Positions 33,683-41,436 of a stretch of 44,549 nucleotides of DNA are shown here, one piece after another. Made by a program: the position numbers and the translations under genes. Position 1 is the stretch's first letter. Each line of letters begins with the position of its first letter. The stretch is from Actinomycetes bacterium (lineage in GTDB: Bacteria; Actinomycetota; Acidimicrobiia; Acidimicrobiales; Ilumatobacteraceae): NCBI GenBank assembly GCA_014190235.1, contig BJGC01000001.1, positions 1-44,549 of the forward strand, read 5' to 3'. The notes below the pieces were generated by a model. The model worked only from the letters and a program-made list of their open reading frames with translations, had not been told where the DNA came from and did not search any database.

Positions 33683-36600
33683 GTGCCATACCCCTCAGTC
33701 GATCCGCAACCACGATTTCCGGCCCTCGAAGAGGAAGTACTGCAATCCTGGAAGTTACAGAACACATTTGAACGGTCGATTGCATTACGTGAGGCTGGCG
33801 AAAATGGAGCAAACGAGTTTGTCTTTTATGACGGCCCTCCGTTTGCAAATGGTTTGCCACACTACGGACACTTGCTCACTGGATATGTCAAAGATGCCAT
33901 CCCGCGGTATCAAACGATGCGAGGGCATCGTGTTGAGCGTCGGTTTGGCTGGGATTGCCATGGCCTCCCTGCAGAAGTAGAAGCAGAAAAAGAATTGGGT
34001 ATCGCGGGACATCCTGCGATCGCAGAGTTTGGTGTTGACCGATTCAACGAAGCATGTCGAACAAGCGTGTTGCGCTACACAGATGAATGGCAGCGATACG
34101 TCACCCGTCAGGCTCGATGGGTTGACTTTGAGCACGGATACAAGACGCTTGATCTGTCGTACATGGAAAGCGTGATGTGGGCTTTTCGCACGTTGTGGGA
34201 CAAGGGACTGATTTATGAAGGGTTCCGAGTGTTGGCGTATTGCTGGCGTTGCGAAACCCCGCTATCAAACACCGAGACGCGCATGGACGATGTCTATCGC
34301 AATCGTCAAGACCCGGCACTAACCGTGAGTTTTGTACTTGAAACAGGAGAACGCATCTTGGCATGGACAACCACTCCATGGACATTGCCTGCCAATTTGG
34401 CATTGGCAGTAGGCCCAGAGATTGAGTACTCAATACTGCAGAACGCTGCAGGTGAACGATTTATCATTGCCGATGAGCGACGCAGTGCCTACGAAAAAGA
34501 ACTAGCCGATTTCACTGTTGTTGGATCAGTAACTGGTGCAGAACTCGTCGGTCGTTTGTATACGCCGATGTTTGATTTTTTTGCCGACACTTCGAATGCA
34601 TTCCGTGTGCTCTCTGCAGATTTTGTGACAACACAAGAAGGCACTGGCGTGGTGCATATGGCGCCAGGTTTTGGCGAAGACGACCAAGTCGCCTGCCTGG
34701 CTGCTGATATCGCCACTGTATGCCCGATGGATGAGCATGGGTGTTACACATCAGAAGTAGCGCCATGGGCAGGAATACATGTTTTTGATGCCAATCCAGA
34801 CGTCATTCGCAGTCTCAAAGAAAAAGGTGTTGTTCTGCGTCATGAAACATACGACCACCCGTATCCGCATTGCTGGCGTTGCAGTGAACCGCTTGTGTAT
34901 CGCGCAGTCTCATCATGGTTTGTCAAGGTCACTGCAATTAAAGATCGAATGGTTGAACTGAATCAAGACATCACATGGGTGCCAGAGCACTTAAAAGACG
35001 GAAGTTTTGGTAAATGGATCAGTAACGCTCGCGACTGGGCCATTAGCCGTAATCGATTTTGGGGTTCACCTATTCCGGTCTGGAAAAGCGATGATCCCAA
35101 TTATCCGCGAGTCGATGCATATGGCAGTTTGGCCGACCTCTCGCGAGACTTTGGTGTAGAGGTTACGGACCTGCATCGGCCAGCAGTCGATGAGTTGGTG
35201 CGTCCAAATCCAGACGACCCAACGGGCATGTCGATGATGCGACGTGTTCCAGAAGTTTTGGATTGCTGGTTTGAGAGCGGCTCGATGCCCTATGCCCAAG
35301 TGCATTACCCGTTTGAAAATCGTGAATGGTTCGAAGATCATTACCCGGGTGACTTCATTGTTGAATACATCGGACAAACTCGCGGATGGTTCTACACCTT
35401 GCATGTTTTAGCAACAGCTTTATTTGATCGTCCTGCATTTTCTACTTGCGTCAGTCACGGAATTGTTCTAGGTGATGATGGTGTCAAAATGTCTAAGAGC
35501 CTGCAGAACTATCCAGATCCCATGAAAGTATTTGATACGTATGGAGCAGATGCCATGAGGTGGTACTTGCTTTCTTCGGCGATCTTGCGCGGGACTGATT
35601 TCTCGGTGACCGAACAAGGCATTCGAGACACCGTGCGACAAGTGCTATTACCACTCTGGAACTCGTGGTATTTCTTGTCCTTATATGCAAATGCAGAAAA
35701 CAAAAGCGGTGCCGTCTCGACTGACTCGAGCAATCTATTGGACCGTTATATTCTGGCCAAGTTGCAACGAACCACCGTCGAGGTCACTGTGTCAATGGAC
35801 AAGTACGACCTATTTGGTGCCTGCCAGCAAGTGCGGACATTTTTAGATGTCTTGACGAACTGGTACATACGCCGTAGCCGTGATCGTTTTTGGGCAGGAG
35901 ACCAGGACGCAATCAACACGTTGCATACCGTTCTTGAAGTTCTTGTGCGACTTGCTGCACCATTGTTGCCCCTCATCACAGAGAACATTCATGCTGGTCT
36001 GGTGGCCAACGCTGACAGTGTGCACTTGCGAGACTGGCCGAGTTCAGAAACGTTGCCAATAGATGATGAACTCGTAGACGCCATGGATCTTGTGCGAGAC
36101 GTGTGTTCTGCGACGCTTTCTGTACGAAAGGCGCACGGACGCCGAGTGCGACTACCACTCAGTTCACTGACAGTGGCTGTCGCAAACGCCGAGGCACTCG
36201 GTTCATATGTGAGCATAATTTCGGATGAAGTCAATGTGAAATCAGTGAATTTGAGATCAGACGTGGCAGCCGTTGCGAGCTACGAATTGCAAGTCGTACC
36301 TGCAGCGCTGGGTCCACGATTAGGAAAGAAGACTCAGCAAGTCATCGGCGCGGTCAAGCGTGGTGAATGGTCTCGTGTCGATGATGCAATAGCAGTTGCT
36401 GGAGAAATGCTGACAGAAGGGGAGTATCTCTTGAAGTTGGTGACGTCTGGAGATGCGCCAAGTGCAACGCTGTCTCACGGTTCAGGAATCGTGATGCTTG
36501 ACATCGAGGTCACTCCGGACCTGGAAGCCGAAGGACTTGCCCGAGACATCATCCGGGCGGTGCAACAAGCGCGTCGTGAGGAAGAACTGGATGTTTCAGA

Positions 36601-36775
36601 CCGCATTTCGTTAACGGTGGCAGCGGATTCCGTGGTTGAGGCTCAAGTTAGGCCCTTTGTCGCGCTCGTGATGGCGGAGACTCTGGCAACAGAACTGTTA
36701 TGGGATCAACAAGGAGTACGTGAAATCTCGATAGAAGGCCACATGATTGGCGTATTGGTGCGGATTGCACGCTGA
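33683..36775 (+). CDS. ileS: Isoleucyl-tRNA synthetase, type 2 (eukaryote-like)
   Basis: A 1030-residue class I synthetase charging tRNA-Ile. The HIGH-type motif is HYGH at 60-63 in [14 protein letters not shown], an editing CP1 domain sits in the middle ([12 protein letters not shown]), and KMSKS is at 602-606. The GLPHYGH motif, the length and the lack of a C-terminal zinc finger place it in the type 2 group, commonly mupirocin-tolerant. Mycobacterial IleRS is of this type too. The GTG start is close to yggT, in the position where divIVA is often found. Confidence 0.96.
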   Translation: MPYPSVDPQPRFPALEEEVLQSWKLQNTFERSIALREAGENGANEFVFYDGPPFANGLPHYGHLLTGYVKDAIPRYQTMRGHRVERRFGWDCHGLPAEVEAEKELGIAGHPAIAEFGVDRFNEACRTSVLRYTDEWQRYVTRQARWVDFEHGYKTLDLSYMESVMWAFRTLWDKGLIYEGFRVLAYCWRCETPLSNTETRMDDVYRNRQDPALTVSFVLETGERILAWTTTPWTLPANLALAVGPEIEYSILQNAAGERFIIADERRSAYEKELADFTVVGSVTGAELVGRLYTPMFDFFADTSNAFRVLSADFVTTQEGTGVVHMAPGFGEDDQVACLAADIATVCPMDEHGCYTSEVAPWAGIHVFDANPDVIRSLKEKGVVLRHETYDHPYPHCWRCSEPLVYRAVSSWFVKVTAIKDRMVELNQDITWVPEHLKDGSFGKWISNARDWAISRNRFWGSPIPVWKSDDPNYPRVDAYGSLADLSRDFGVEVTDLHRPAVDELVRPNPDDPTGMSMMRRVPEVLDCWFESGSMPYAQVHYPFENREWFEDHYPGDFIVEYIGQTRGWFYTLHVLATALFDRPAFSTCVSHGIVLGDDGVKMSKSLQNYPDPMKVFDTYGADAMRWYLLSSAILRGTDFSVTEQGIRDTVRQVLLPLWNSWYFLSLYANAENKSGAVSTDSSNLLDRYILAKLQRTTVEVTVSMDKYDLFGACQQVRTFLDVLTNWYIRRSRDRFWAGDQDAINTLHTVLEVLVRLAAPLLPLITENIHAGLVANADSVHLRDWPSSETLPIDDELVDAMDLVRDVCSATLSVRKAHGRRVRLPLSSLTVAVANAEALGSYVSIISDEVNVKSVNLRSDVAAVASYELQVVPAALGPRLGKKTQQVIGAVKRGEWSRVDDAIAVAGEMLTEGEYLLKLVTSGDAPSATLSHGSGIVMLDIEVTPDLEAEGLARDIIRAVQQARREEELDVSDRISLTVAADSVVEAQVRPFVALVMAETLATELLWDQQGVREISIEGHMIGVLVRIAR

Positions 36776-36778
36776 TTT

Positions 36779-36791
36779 GGGTTCGAAACCC
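36779..36791 (+). terminator. Short hairpin after ileS
   Basis: GGGTT and AACCC with a CGA loop, four bases after the ileS stop. The stem is short and followed by no T-run, so termination is doubtful. Confidence 0.25.
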
Positions 36792-36848
36792 TCTAACCTC
36801 TTGCCACCACAGATGCGCGTGTGTGTGGGGTAACCAGAGGATGAAGAG

Positions 36849-37328
36849 ATGACCAAGAAAAAAGCACCAGCCAAAAAAGCACCAGCCAAAAAAGCACCAA
36901 CAAAAAAGGCCCCAGCCAAAAAAGTCGTGAAAAAAGCGCCGGCTAAGAAAGTGGTCGCAAAGAAGGCCCCAGCCAAAAAAGTCGTGAAAAAAGCGCCGGC
37001 TAAGAAAGTGGTCGCAAAGAAGGCCCCAGCCAAAAAAGTCGTGAAAAAAGCGCCGGCTAAGAAAGTGGTCGCCAAGAAGGCCCCAGCCAAAAAAGTCGTG
37101 AAAAAAGCGCCGGCTAAGAAAGTGGTCGCAAAGAAGAAAAAGCGCCGGCTAAGAAAGTGGTCGCAAAGAAGGCCCCAGCCAAAAAAGTGGTCGTCAAAAA
37201 AGTCGTCGTTCCCAAAGTCGTCGTTCCCAAAGTCGTCATCAAAAAAGTACCGCCACCACCAAAGCGCTTCGTCATCGTCAAGGGGCCATCACAAGACGGT
37301 GTCTCTTCAACAAAAGAATTTGATCTAA
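36849..37328 (+). CDS. Lysine-rich KAPAKK tail of a TraR/DksA-like protein (5' part, frameshifted)
   Basis: The first about 96 codons encode a histone-H1-like tail of KAPAKK and KKVV repeats. At about 37137-37141 the frame meets an A-run of five where the parallel repeats have six. Beyond it the reading (residues about 97-159) is an out-of-frame translation rich in Arg, Trp and Ser. One added A at this run would join the tail to the DksA-like domain encoded to 37690. Start ATG has AGAGG and GAAGAG purines before it. The basic tail is likely to contact DNA or RNA. I treat this as one gene with a frameshift, either real or a sequence error, not as an independent 159-residue protein. Confidence 0.6.
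   Translation: MTKKKAPAKKAPAKKAPTKKAPAKKVVKKAPAKKVVAKKAPAKKVVKKAPAKKVVAKKAPAKKVVKKAPAKKVVAKKAPAKKVVKKAPAKKVVAKKKKRRLRKWSQRRPQPKKWSSKKSSFPKSSFPKSSSKKYRHHQSASSSSRGHHKTVSLQQKNLI
36909..37171 (+). repeat. 57-base tandem repeats with a truncated fifth unit
   Basis: Four 57-base units (36909-36965, 36966-37022, 37023-37079, 37080-37136) are nearly identical; unit 3 has one A-to-C change. A fifth (37137-37171) keeps only 35 bases, missing 22, which changes the frame. Each unit encodes APAKKVVKKAPAKKVVAKK. Repeats of this kind are prone to slippage and to assembly errors. Confidence 0.9.
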
Positions 37329-37690
37329 AATTTCTCTTTGCACAACGCGAACAACTCCAAAATTCACGTGCGCAATTAGTGCGACAGAGCGCCAGACTCG
37401 AGATTGAGGCCAATGCAATTATTGAGCACGGAGAAATGGGAGATGTCAAGTTTGACGACGAGGGCGGAGAAGGCGACACCATGGTTGTTGAGCGAGAGCG
37501 CGATCTCACATTGTCAGCCCAAGCATTACAAACTGTGATCGAGATTGATGAGGCGTTAGCGCGCATCAAAAAAGGTGAGTACGGATACTCTTCGGTCTCT
37601 GGTTTGCCAATTCCCAAAGAACGCTTGCGAGCGCTGCCATGGGCCACCGAACTCGTCATCGAACGAGCCGGTGGGCTTGGGCGCAAATAA
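37157..37690 (+). CDS. TraR/DksA-like protein, C-terminal part (cysteine-less zinc-finger fold)
   Basis: The downstream frame holds the main domain. A coiled-coil-like region (KFLFAQREQLQNSRAQLVRQSARLEIEANAI) is followed by DLTLSAQALQTVIEIDEALARIKKGEYGYSSVSGLPIPKERLRALPWAT. The latter matches the DksA/TraR C-terminal finger G-YG-C--CG--IP--RL-ALP-A, but the cysteines are replaced by Ser, Val and Glu; the whole protein has none. DksA proteins enter the RNA polymerase secondary channel to tune initiation. The GTG at 37157 is only the first in-frame start after the shift; the real N-terminus is most likely at 36849. Next gene lspA is 32 bases away. Confidence 0.75.
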   Translation: MVAKKAPAKKVVVKKVVVPKVVVPKVVIKKVPPPPKRFVIVKGPSQDGVSSTKEFDLKFLFAQREQLQNSRAQLVRQSARLEIEANAIIEHGEMGDVKFDDEGGEGDTMVVERERDLTLSAQALQTVIEIDEALARIKKGEYGYSSVSGLPIPKERLRALPWATELVIERAGGLGRK

Positions 37691-37722
37691 CAAGAGACAA
37701 GACACCCACTGCGGGTGACGAC

Positions 37723-38208
37723 ATGAGCACCGTTCCCTTGAAAAGATCAAACACCAAACTCTTTGCCATGGTGGCCGTGATTGTGGTCATTGCAGATCAA
37801 GTCACTAAGCATTGGGCAACCTCATCGCTCAATGATGGACATGTTGTACATGTGATTTGGACGTTGCAGTTTTCCCTGGCATTTAATAGCGGAATGGCTT
37901 TTTCACAGGGAACAAACTTTGGACCAGTGATCGGAATTCTTGCAATGGGCGCGCTCGTGGCACTGGCGTTTGCTCTCGGAAAATCGCCGACAACTTTAAC
38001 TGGAGTCAGTTTGGGGTTGGTTCTGGGCGGAGCAGTGGGGAATGTTCTCGATCGGCTGTTGAGGGGTCAAGGCTGGCTGCGAGGAAGTGTGGTTGACTTC
38101 ATTGATCTGCAGTGGTTCCCCGTCTTTAATATCGCTGACATGGGCGTCACTATTGGTGGAGCACTTTTGGTGCTTGGAGCGCTGACTCAAAAAGAGGTGT
38201 TGTCGTGA
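37723..38208 (+). CDS. lspA: Prolipoprotein signal peptidase (signal peptidase II)
   Basis: A 161-residue membrane aspartyl peptidase with four hydrophobic helices. The catalytic pair is in GGAVGNVLDRLLRG and FPVFNIADMGVTIGG. It removes lipoprotein signal peptides after lipidation. The start ATG at 37723 follows a GGGTGACGAC stretch; the frame is open to 37639 in the preceding gene. Coupled to the next gene by a four-base overlap. Confidence 0.94.
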   Translation: MSTVPLKRSNTKLFAMVAVIVVIADQVTKHWATSSLNDGHVVHVIWTLQFSLAFNSGMAFSQGTNFGPVIGILAMGALVALAFALGKSPTTLTGVSLGLVLGGAVGNVLDRLLRGQGWLRGSVVDFIDLQWFPVFNIADMGVTIGGALLVLGALTQKEVLS

Positions 38209-39137
38209 TCATTGAAGAAACAATTCCGCAGGCTTTGGCTAACGAGCGTTTGGACCGAATCGTGGCTCTCATTCTGGATGTATCACGTGCTGATGCAGCA
38301 GTACTTGTCGAGGCAGGTGGCGCAAGTATTGACGGACAGAGTGGAGTTTCTGGAAAAACGCGTTTGACGCTTGGACAAGTGGTGTCGGTGGATCCAAGTT
38401 TTCTGCCCGTGGCTCCACGCCCAGCCCCAGATGCGACGCTGCCACTTGATGTTGTGTATTTCGATGACGACGTCATTGTTGTGAATAAACGCGCCGGGGT
38501 AGTGGTGCACCCCGGAGCCGGAAACAACGAGGGAACTTTAGTGAATGCGCTTCTTGCGCAGTTTCCAGAAATTGCAGATGTCGGTGAAGTAATTCGGCCC
38601 GGAATAGTTCATCGACTCGATGTCGGAACGAGCGGACTACTGGTAGTGGCGCGTTCCAACACTGCCTATGCAAATCTGACCGAAGCACTATCTCGTCACG
38701 AAGTTGAACGTGAATATATTGCGCTTGCATGGGGTGCGTTTGATTCACCGACTGGTGTCATTGAAGCGTCAATTGGGCGCGATCATCGTGACCCACTACG
38801 CATGGCTGTTGTCAGAGAAGGCAAGTGGGCTCGAACTCATTTTGCGGTGGAAGAAACTTTCAATATTCCAGCAGCACTCACTCGCTTGCGGTGCACTCTT
38901 GAAACTGGTCGAACGCATCAGATTCGGGTTCACCTTTTGGCTGTCGGACATCCGGTGGTTGGTGATGCGACATACGGTGGTGCAAAATCTGCGCTTGTTG
39001 CACCACGACCAATGCTGCATGCAACGCGATTAAAATTTGTGCATCCGGTGAGTGGAGTCACGATGGAGTTTGTGGCAGAAATTCCAGACGATATGCGCGA
39101 AATCTTGTCGCAGTGCGGCAATAAGGCTGTCGACTAG
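38205..39137 (+). CDS. rluD: RluA-family rRNA pseudouridine synthase
   Basis: A 310-residue pseudouridine synthase. An N-terminal S4-like domain (residues about 10-75) precedes the catalytic domain, which has RPGIVHRLDVGTSGLLVVAR with the catalytic aspartate. GRTHQIRVHLLAVGHPVVGD follows. It modifies uridines in 23S rRNA; lspA followed by an rluD-type gene is a common pairing. Exact target position (RluD versus RluC type) is inferred. GTG start overlaps the lspA stop; convergent with the Rrf2 gene, six bases apart. Confidence 0.92.
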   Translation: MIIEETIPQALANERLDRIVALILDVSRADAAVLVEAGGASIDGQSGVSGKTRLTLGQVVSVDPSFLPVAPRPAPDATLPLDVVYFDDDVIVVNKRAGVVVHPGAGNNEGTLVNALLAQFPEIADVGEVIRPGIVHRLDVGTSGLLVVARSNTAYANLTEALSRHEVEREYIALAWGAFDSPTGVIEASIGRDHRDPLRMAVVREGKWARTHFAVEETFNIPAALTRLRCTLETGRTHQIRVHLLAVGHPVVGDATYGGAKSALVAPRPMLHATRLKFVHPVSGVTMEFVAEIPDDMREILSQCGNKAVD

Positions 39138-39143
39138 ATGAAA

Positions 39144-39602
39144 CTAATGGGAGTGAGGCAGATCAGCTTCGGGCCACGCTTTGTCTCCGTTGGCAACACT
39201 GGCAATGTCAGCAAGCGTGTATGCGCCAAGATGTTCTCGCATGTGGCGTCCAGCAAGATCCCAAATCGCAAGCAAAACGCATTGTCCGTCGTGGTCGCAG
39301 GCACCGTTCTGATGTGGCGCACCAAAATCTCCCAAGGTAATTGGACCATCAACAGCAGAAATTATGTCCGACAAACGAATCTCAGAAGTCGGGCGAGCCA
39401 AAATGTACCCGCCTCCAACTCCGCGTTTAGATTTCACCAAGCCAGCACCTTTAAGTGCCAACAAGATCTGCTCAAGATACGGCTGCGGAAGCGCCGTTCG
39501 TTCAGCGATGTCGCGTACCGAGGTTGGACACGCTGTTTCGGCGTGGATGGCGAGCGAAAGCAGGGCTCGACAGGCATAGTCACCTCGGGTAGAAACGCGC
39601 AC
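39144..39602 (-). CDS. Rrf2-family transcription regulator
   Basis: A 152-residue protein with the Rrf2 winged helix. It begins RVSTRGDYACRALLSLA after a GTG at 39602; then TSVRDIAERTALPQPYLEQILLALKGAGLVKSKRGVGGGYILAR. Rrf2 proteins often sense Fe-S clusters or NO through three cysteines; here the region shows only two, in GACDHDGQC, so a standard IscR or NsrR cluster is not assured. The longer open frame to 39839 is antisense to the neighbouring gene. It is divergent from the phosphodiesterase gene with 23 bases between starts. Confidence 0.88.
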   Translation of the reverse strand: MRVSTRGDYACRALLSLAIHAETACPTSVRDIAERTALPQPYLEQILLALKGAGLVKSKRGVGGGYILARPTSEIRLSDIISAVDGPITLGDFGAPHQNGACDHDGQCVLLAIWDLAGRHMREHLGAYTLADIASVANGDKAWPEADLPHSH

Positions 39603-39625
39603 ATCATCATCGTAGGTGCTGGAGT

Positions 39626-40768
39626 ATGGGCGTGACGGACTACAGCAAAACTCACGGGGCGCAACCTGCAATGGTGCTCCCTGATTATCGTCGCGCCAAT
39701 CTGTCTGGCATCGTGCCAGCGCTGTTTGGGCCACACGGAACCACGTCGTTACCTGACTGGATGCCTCCGTGTTTGGCGGGTGCGCGTGCCGTCGTGCTGC
39801 TTGTCCTAGACGGCTTGGGATGGCTCCAGTTTGAGGCACATCGCTCTTGGATGCCCACTTTGAGTTCTTTCCAAGGCGGCGCCATCACAACAGTTGTGCC
39901 AAGCACCACTGCAACGGCGCTCACGTCGCTCGCTACGGGGTTAGCGCCTGCTGAGCATGGTTTAGTCGGATACCGCATCGACATGGGCGACACAGTGATG
40001 AATGTTTTGCGATGGGGCGATGAGTCAGACGATCTTCGACGGAGATATCCACCTCAGCAAGTGCAATCATGCCCACCATTTTTGGGAGCAAGCGTGCCAG
40101 TGTTAAGCAAAGCAGAACTAGCGGGCAGTGGATTTACGCTCGCACATCTCAACGGCGTGCGTCATCATGATTGGCGAGCATCGTCAAGTATTGCGGTGAC
40201 AGTAAAACAATTAGTTGACGCTGGTGAGACTTTTGTCTATGCATACTATGACGGCATTGACAAGATCGCTCACGAGCGTGGTTTTGGGGATTTTTATGAT
40301 GCCGAATTACGAACCGCAGATACTTTAGTCACTGATATTTTGAGAGGATTGCCTTCAGACGTTGCACTGCTAGTCACTGCAGATCATGGCCAAGTCAATG
40401 TTGGTACGAACACAATTATTTTGTCGTCGGAAATCATGAGTCACGTTCATCATCAATCTGGCGAAGGTCGTTTTCGGTGGTTGCATGCGCGTCGTCTGTC
40501 AGCCAGTGCTCTTTTAGAACTGTGTCGCGATACCTATGGTGACGTTGCATGGGTGGTATCGCGTCAGCAAATACTTGACGAAGGTTGGTTCGGGCCAACG
40601 ATGGCAACCGAGATCCAACGCCGTCTTGGAGATGTCGCCCTTGTTCCGTTTGCTGATGTGAGTTTTGAAGATCCAGCCGATGGTGGGGCGTTTCAATTGG
40701 TCTGTCGGCATGGCTCGTTGACTGAGGCAGAAATGCGTGTTCCGTTACTGTGTCGCATGGGCGGCTAA
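39626..40768 (+). CDS. Alkaline phosphatase superfamily protein (NPP-type phosphodiesterase)
   Basis: A 380-residue metal-dependent hydrolase. VLLVLDGLGW holds the first metal aspartate, VPSTTATALTSLATGLAPAEHG holds the nucleophile threonine, YYDGIDKIAHERG and TADHGQVNV complete the zinc ligands, and CRHGSLTEAEMRVPLL ends the domain. No signal peptide is visible, so it appears cytoplasmic. Substrate unknown. A second ATG at 39671 is an alternative start. Confidence 0.88.
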   Translation: MGVTDYSKTHGAQPAMVLPDYRRANLSGIVPALFGPHGTTSLPDWMPPCLAGARAVVLLVLDGLGWLQFEAHRSWMPTLSSFQGGAITTVVPSTTATALTSLATGLAPAEHGLVGYRIDMGDTVMNVLRWGDESDDLRRRYPPQQVQSCPPFLGASVPVLSKAELAGSGFTLAHLNGVRHHDWRASSSIAVTVKQLVDAGETFVYAYYDGIDKIAHERGFGDFYDAELRTADTLVTDILRGLPSDVALLVTADHGQVNVGTNTIILSSEIMSHVHHQSGEGRFRWLHARRLSASALLELCRDTYGDVAWVVSRQQILDEGWFGPTMATEIQRRLGDVALVPFADVSFEDPADGGAFQLVCRHGSLTEAEMRVPLLCRMGG

Positions 40769-40793
40769 GAATTTTTCTGGCACTTTTTTCAGG

Positions 40794-40799
40794 CATAAT
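40794..40799 (+). promoter_or_regulatory. Candidate -10 box of bpa (leaderless)
   Basis: CATAAT ends six bases before the ATG at 40806. The upstream 25 bases are T-rich (ATTTTT, CTTTTTTC) but give no clear -35. No Shine-Dalgarno sequence is seen, which fits a leaderless mRNA. Confidence 0.45.
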
Positions 40800-40805
40800 G
40801 GATCC

Positions 40806-41297
40806 ATGAGTCAATCAAATATCCCCGAGCATCTCCAAGCACCAGAAGTGATGAACACAACCACCACCGACGCTGTCGACGCAGAAGCGCAGAATCTCAC
40901 CGAGTCTGTGATCGCGCCGGCAAAAGTAATGCGCATTGGCTCGATGGTGAAGCAGTTACTTGATGAACTCAAAGGAACTCCGCTTGACGAAGCGTCAAGA
41001 GAACGTCTTGCCGAGATTTATGAACGTTCGGTGGCCGAGGTTGCATCGGCATTGTCGCCAGACTTAGCGGAAGAACTGCGCACCCTTGTATTGCCATTTC
41101 GTGATGGTGAGGTGCCATCAGAGGCCGAACTGCGGGTTGTGAAAGCCCAACTAGTGGGTTGGCTCGAAGGACTCTTCCACGGAATCCAGGCCACGTTGTT
41201 CGCCCAGCAGCTCGCCGCCCGACAGCAGTTCGAGCAATTACGTCAGATTCCTGCTGGTGGACGAGAAGCAACAGAGCCTGGCGGCACCTACCTCTAG
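40806..41297 (+). CDS. bpa: Bacterial proteasome activator Bpa
   Basis: A 163-residue protein with the Bpa (DUF2587) core: RIGSMVKQLLDELKGTPLDEA, then SVAEVASALSPDLAEELRTL, then VKAQLVGWLEGLFHGIQATLFAQQ. It ends GGTYL, close to the GQYL tail that docks into the 20S proteasome ring. Bpa forms a dodecamer that opens the proteasome gate without ATP for unfolded substrates. It implies this organism has a 20S proteasome, encoded elsewhere. The frame is open to 40737, but ATG 40806 fits the family. Upstream is a candidate leaderless promoter. Confidence 0.93.
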   Translation: MSQSNIPEHLQAPEVMNTTTTDAVDAEAQNLTESVIAPAKVMRIGSMVKQLLDELKGTPLDEASRERLAEIYERSVAEVASALSPDLAEELRTLVLPFRDGEVPSEAELRVVKAQLVGWLEGLFHGIQATLFAQQLAARQQFEQLRQIPAGGREATEPGGTYL

Positions 41298-41354
41298 GTA
41301 ATTCAAGGAATATGGCGGTTGGTCATCTTGGGCGACACACCTGACTGCTAATTT

Positions 41355-41376
41355 CGTGACACCGCACGGCGTCACG
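41355..41376 (+). other. Hairpin between bpa and dnaE
   Basis: CGTGAC at 41355-41360 pairs with GTCACG at 41371-41376. CCG and CGG inside add pairing with one A-C mismatch. It may be part of a bpa terminator or of the dnaE leader. Confidence 0.45.
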
Positions 41377-41381
41377 TGAGG

Positions 41382-41398
41382 CACAAAAACCTTTTGTG
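41382..41398 (+). terminator. Second hairpin between bpa and dnaE
   Basis: CACAAAA and TTTTGTG form a perfect seven-base stem around an ACC loop, six bases after the first hairpin. The stem is AT-rich and no T-run follows, so this could be weak termination or a protein-binding palindrome. Confidence 0.4.
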
Positions 41399-41436
41399 TT
41401 GTGGCGTTGAGGCGTGACAACAGCGGAGGAAATTTC

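Noticed and set aside
36698-37090. Minus-strand frame with repeated AGAFLATTF-like units
   Set aside because: It is the antisense of the lysine repeat and has no start signal or family match.
37100-37150. Programmed -1 frameshift in the DksA-like gene
   Set aside because: The site reads G AAA AAG rather than A AAA AAG, and a one-base loss in the A-run of a repeat unit is the simpler explanation.
37142-37328. C-terminal Arg/Trp/Ser-rich half of the 36849 frame as a real protein tail
   Set aside because: It is the wrong frame of the same lysine repeats; the DksA-like frame continues the family sequence.
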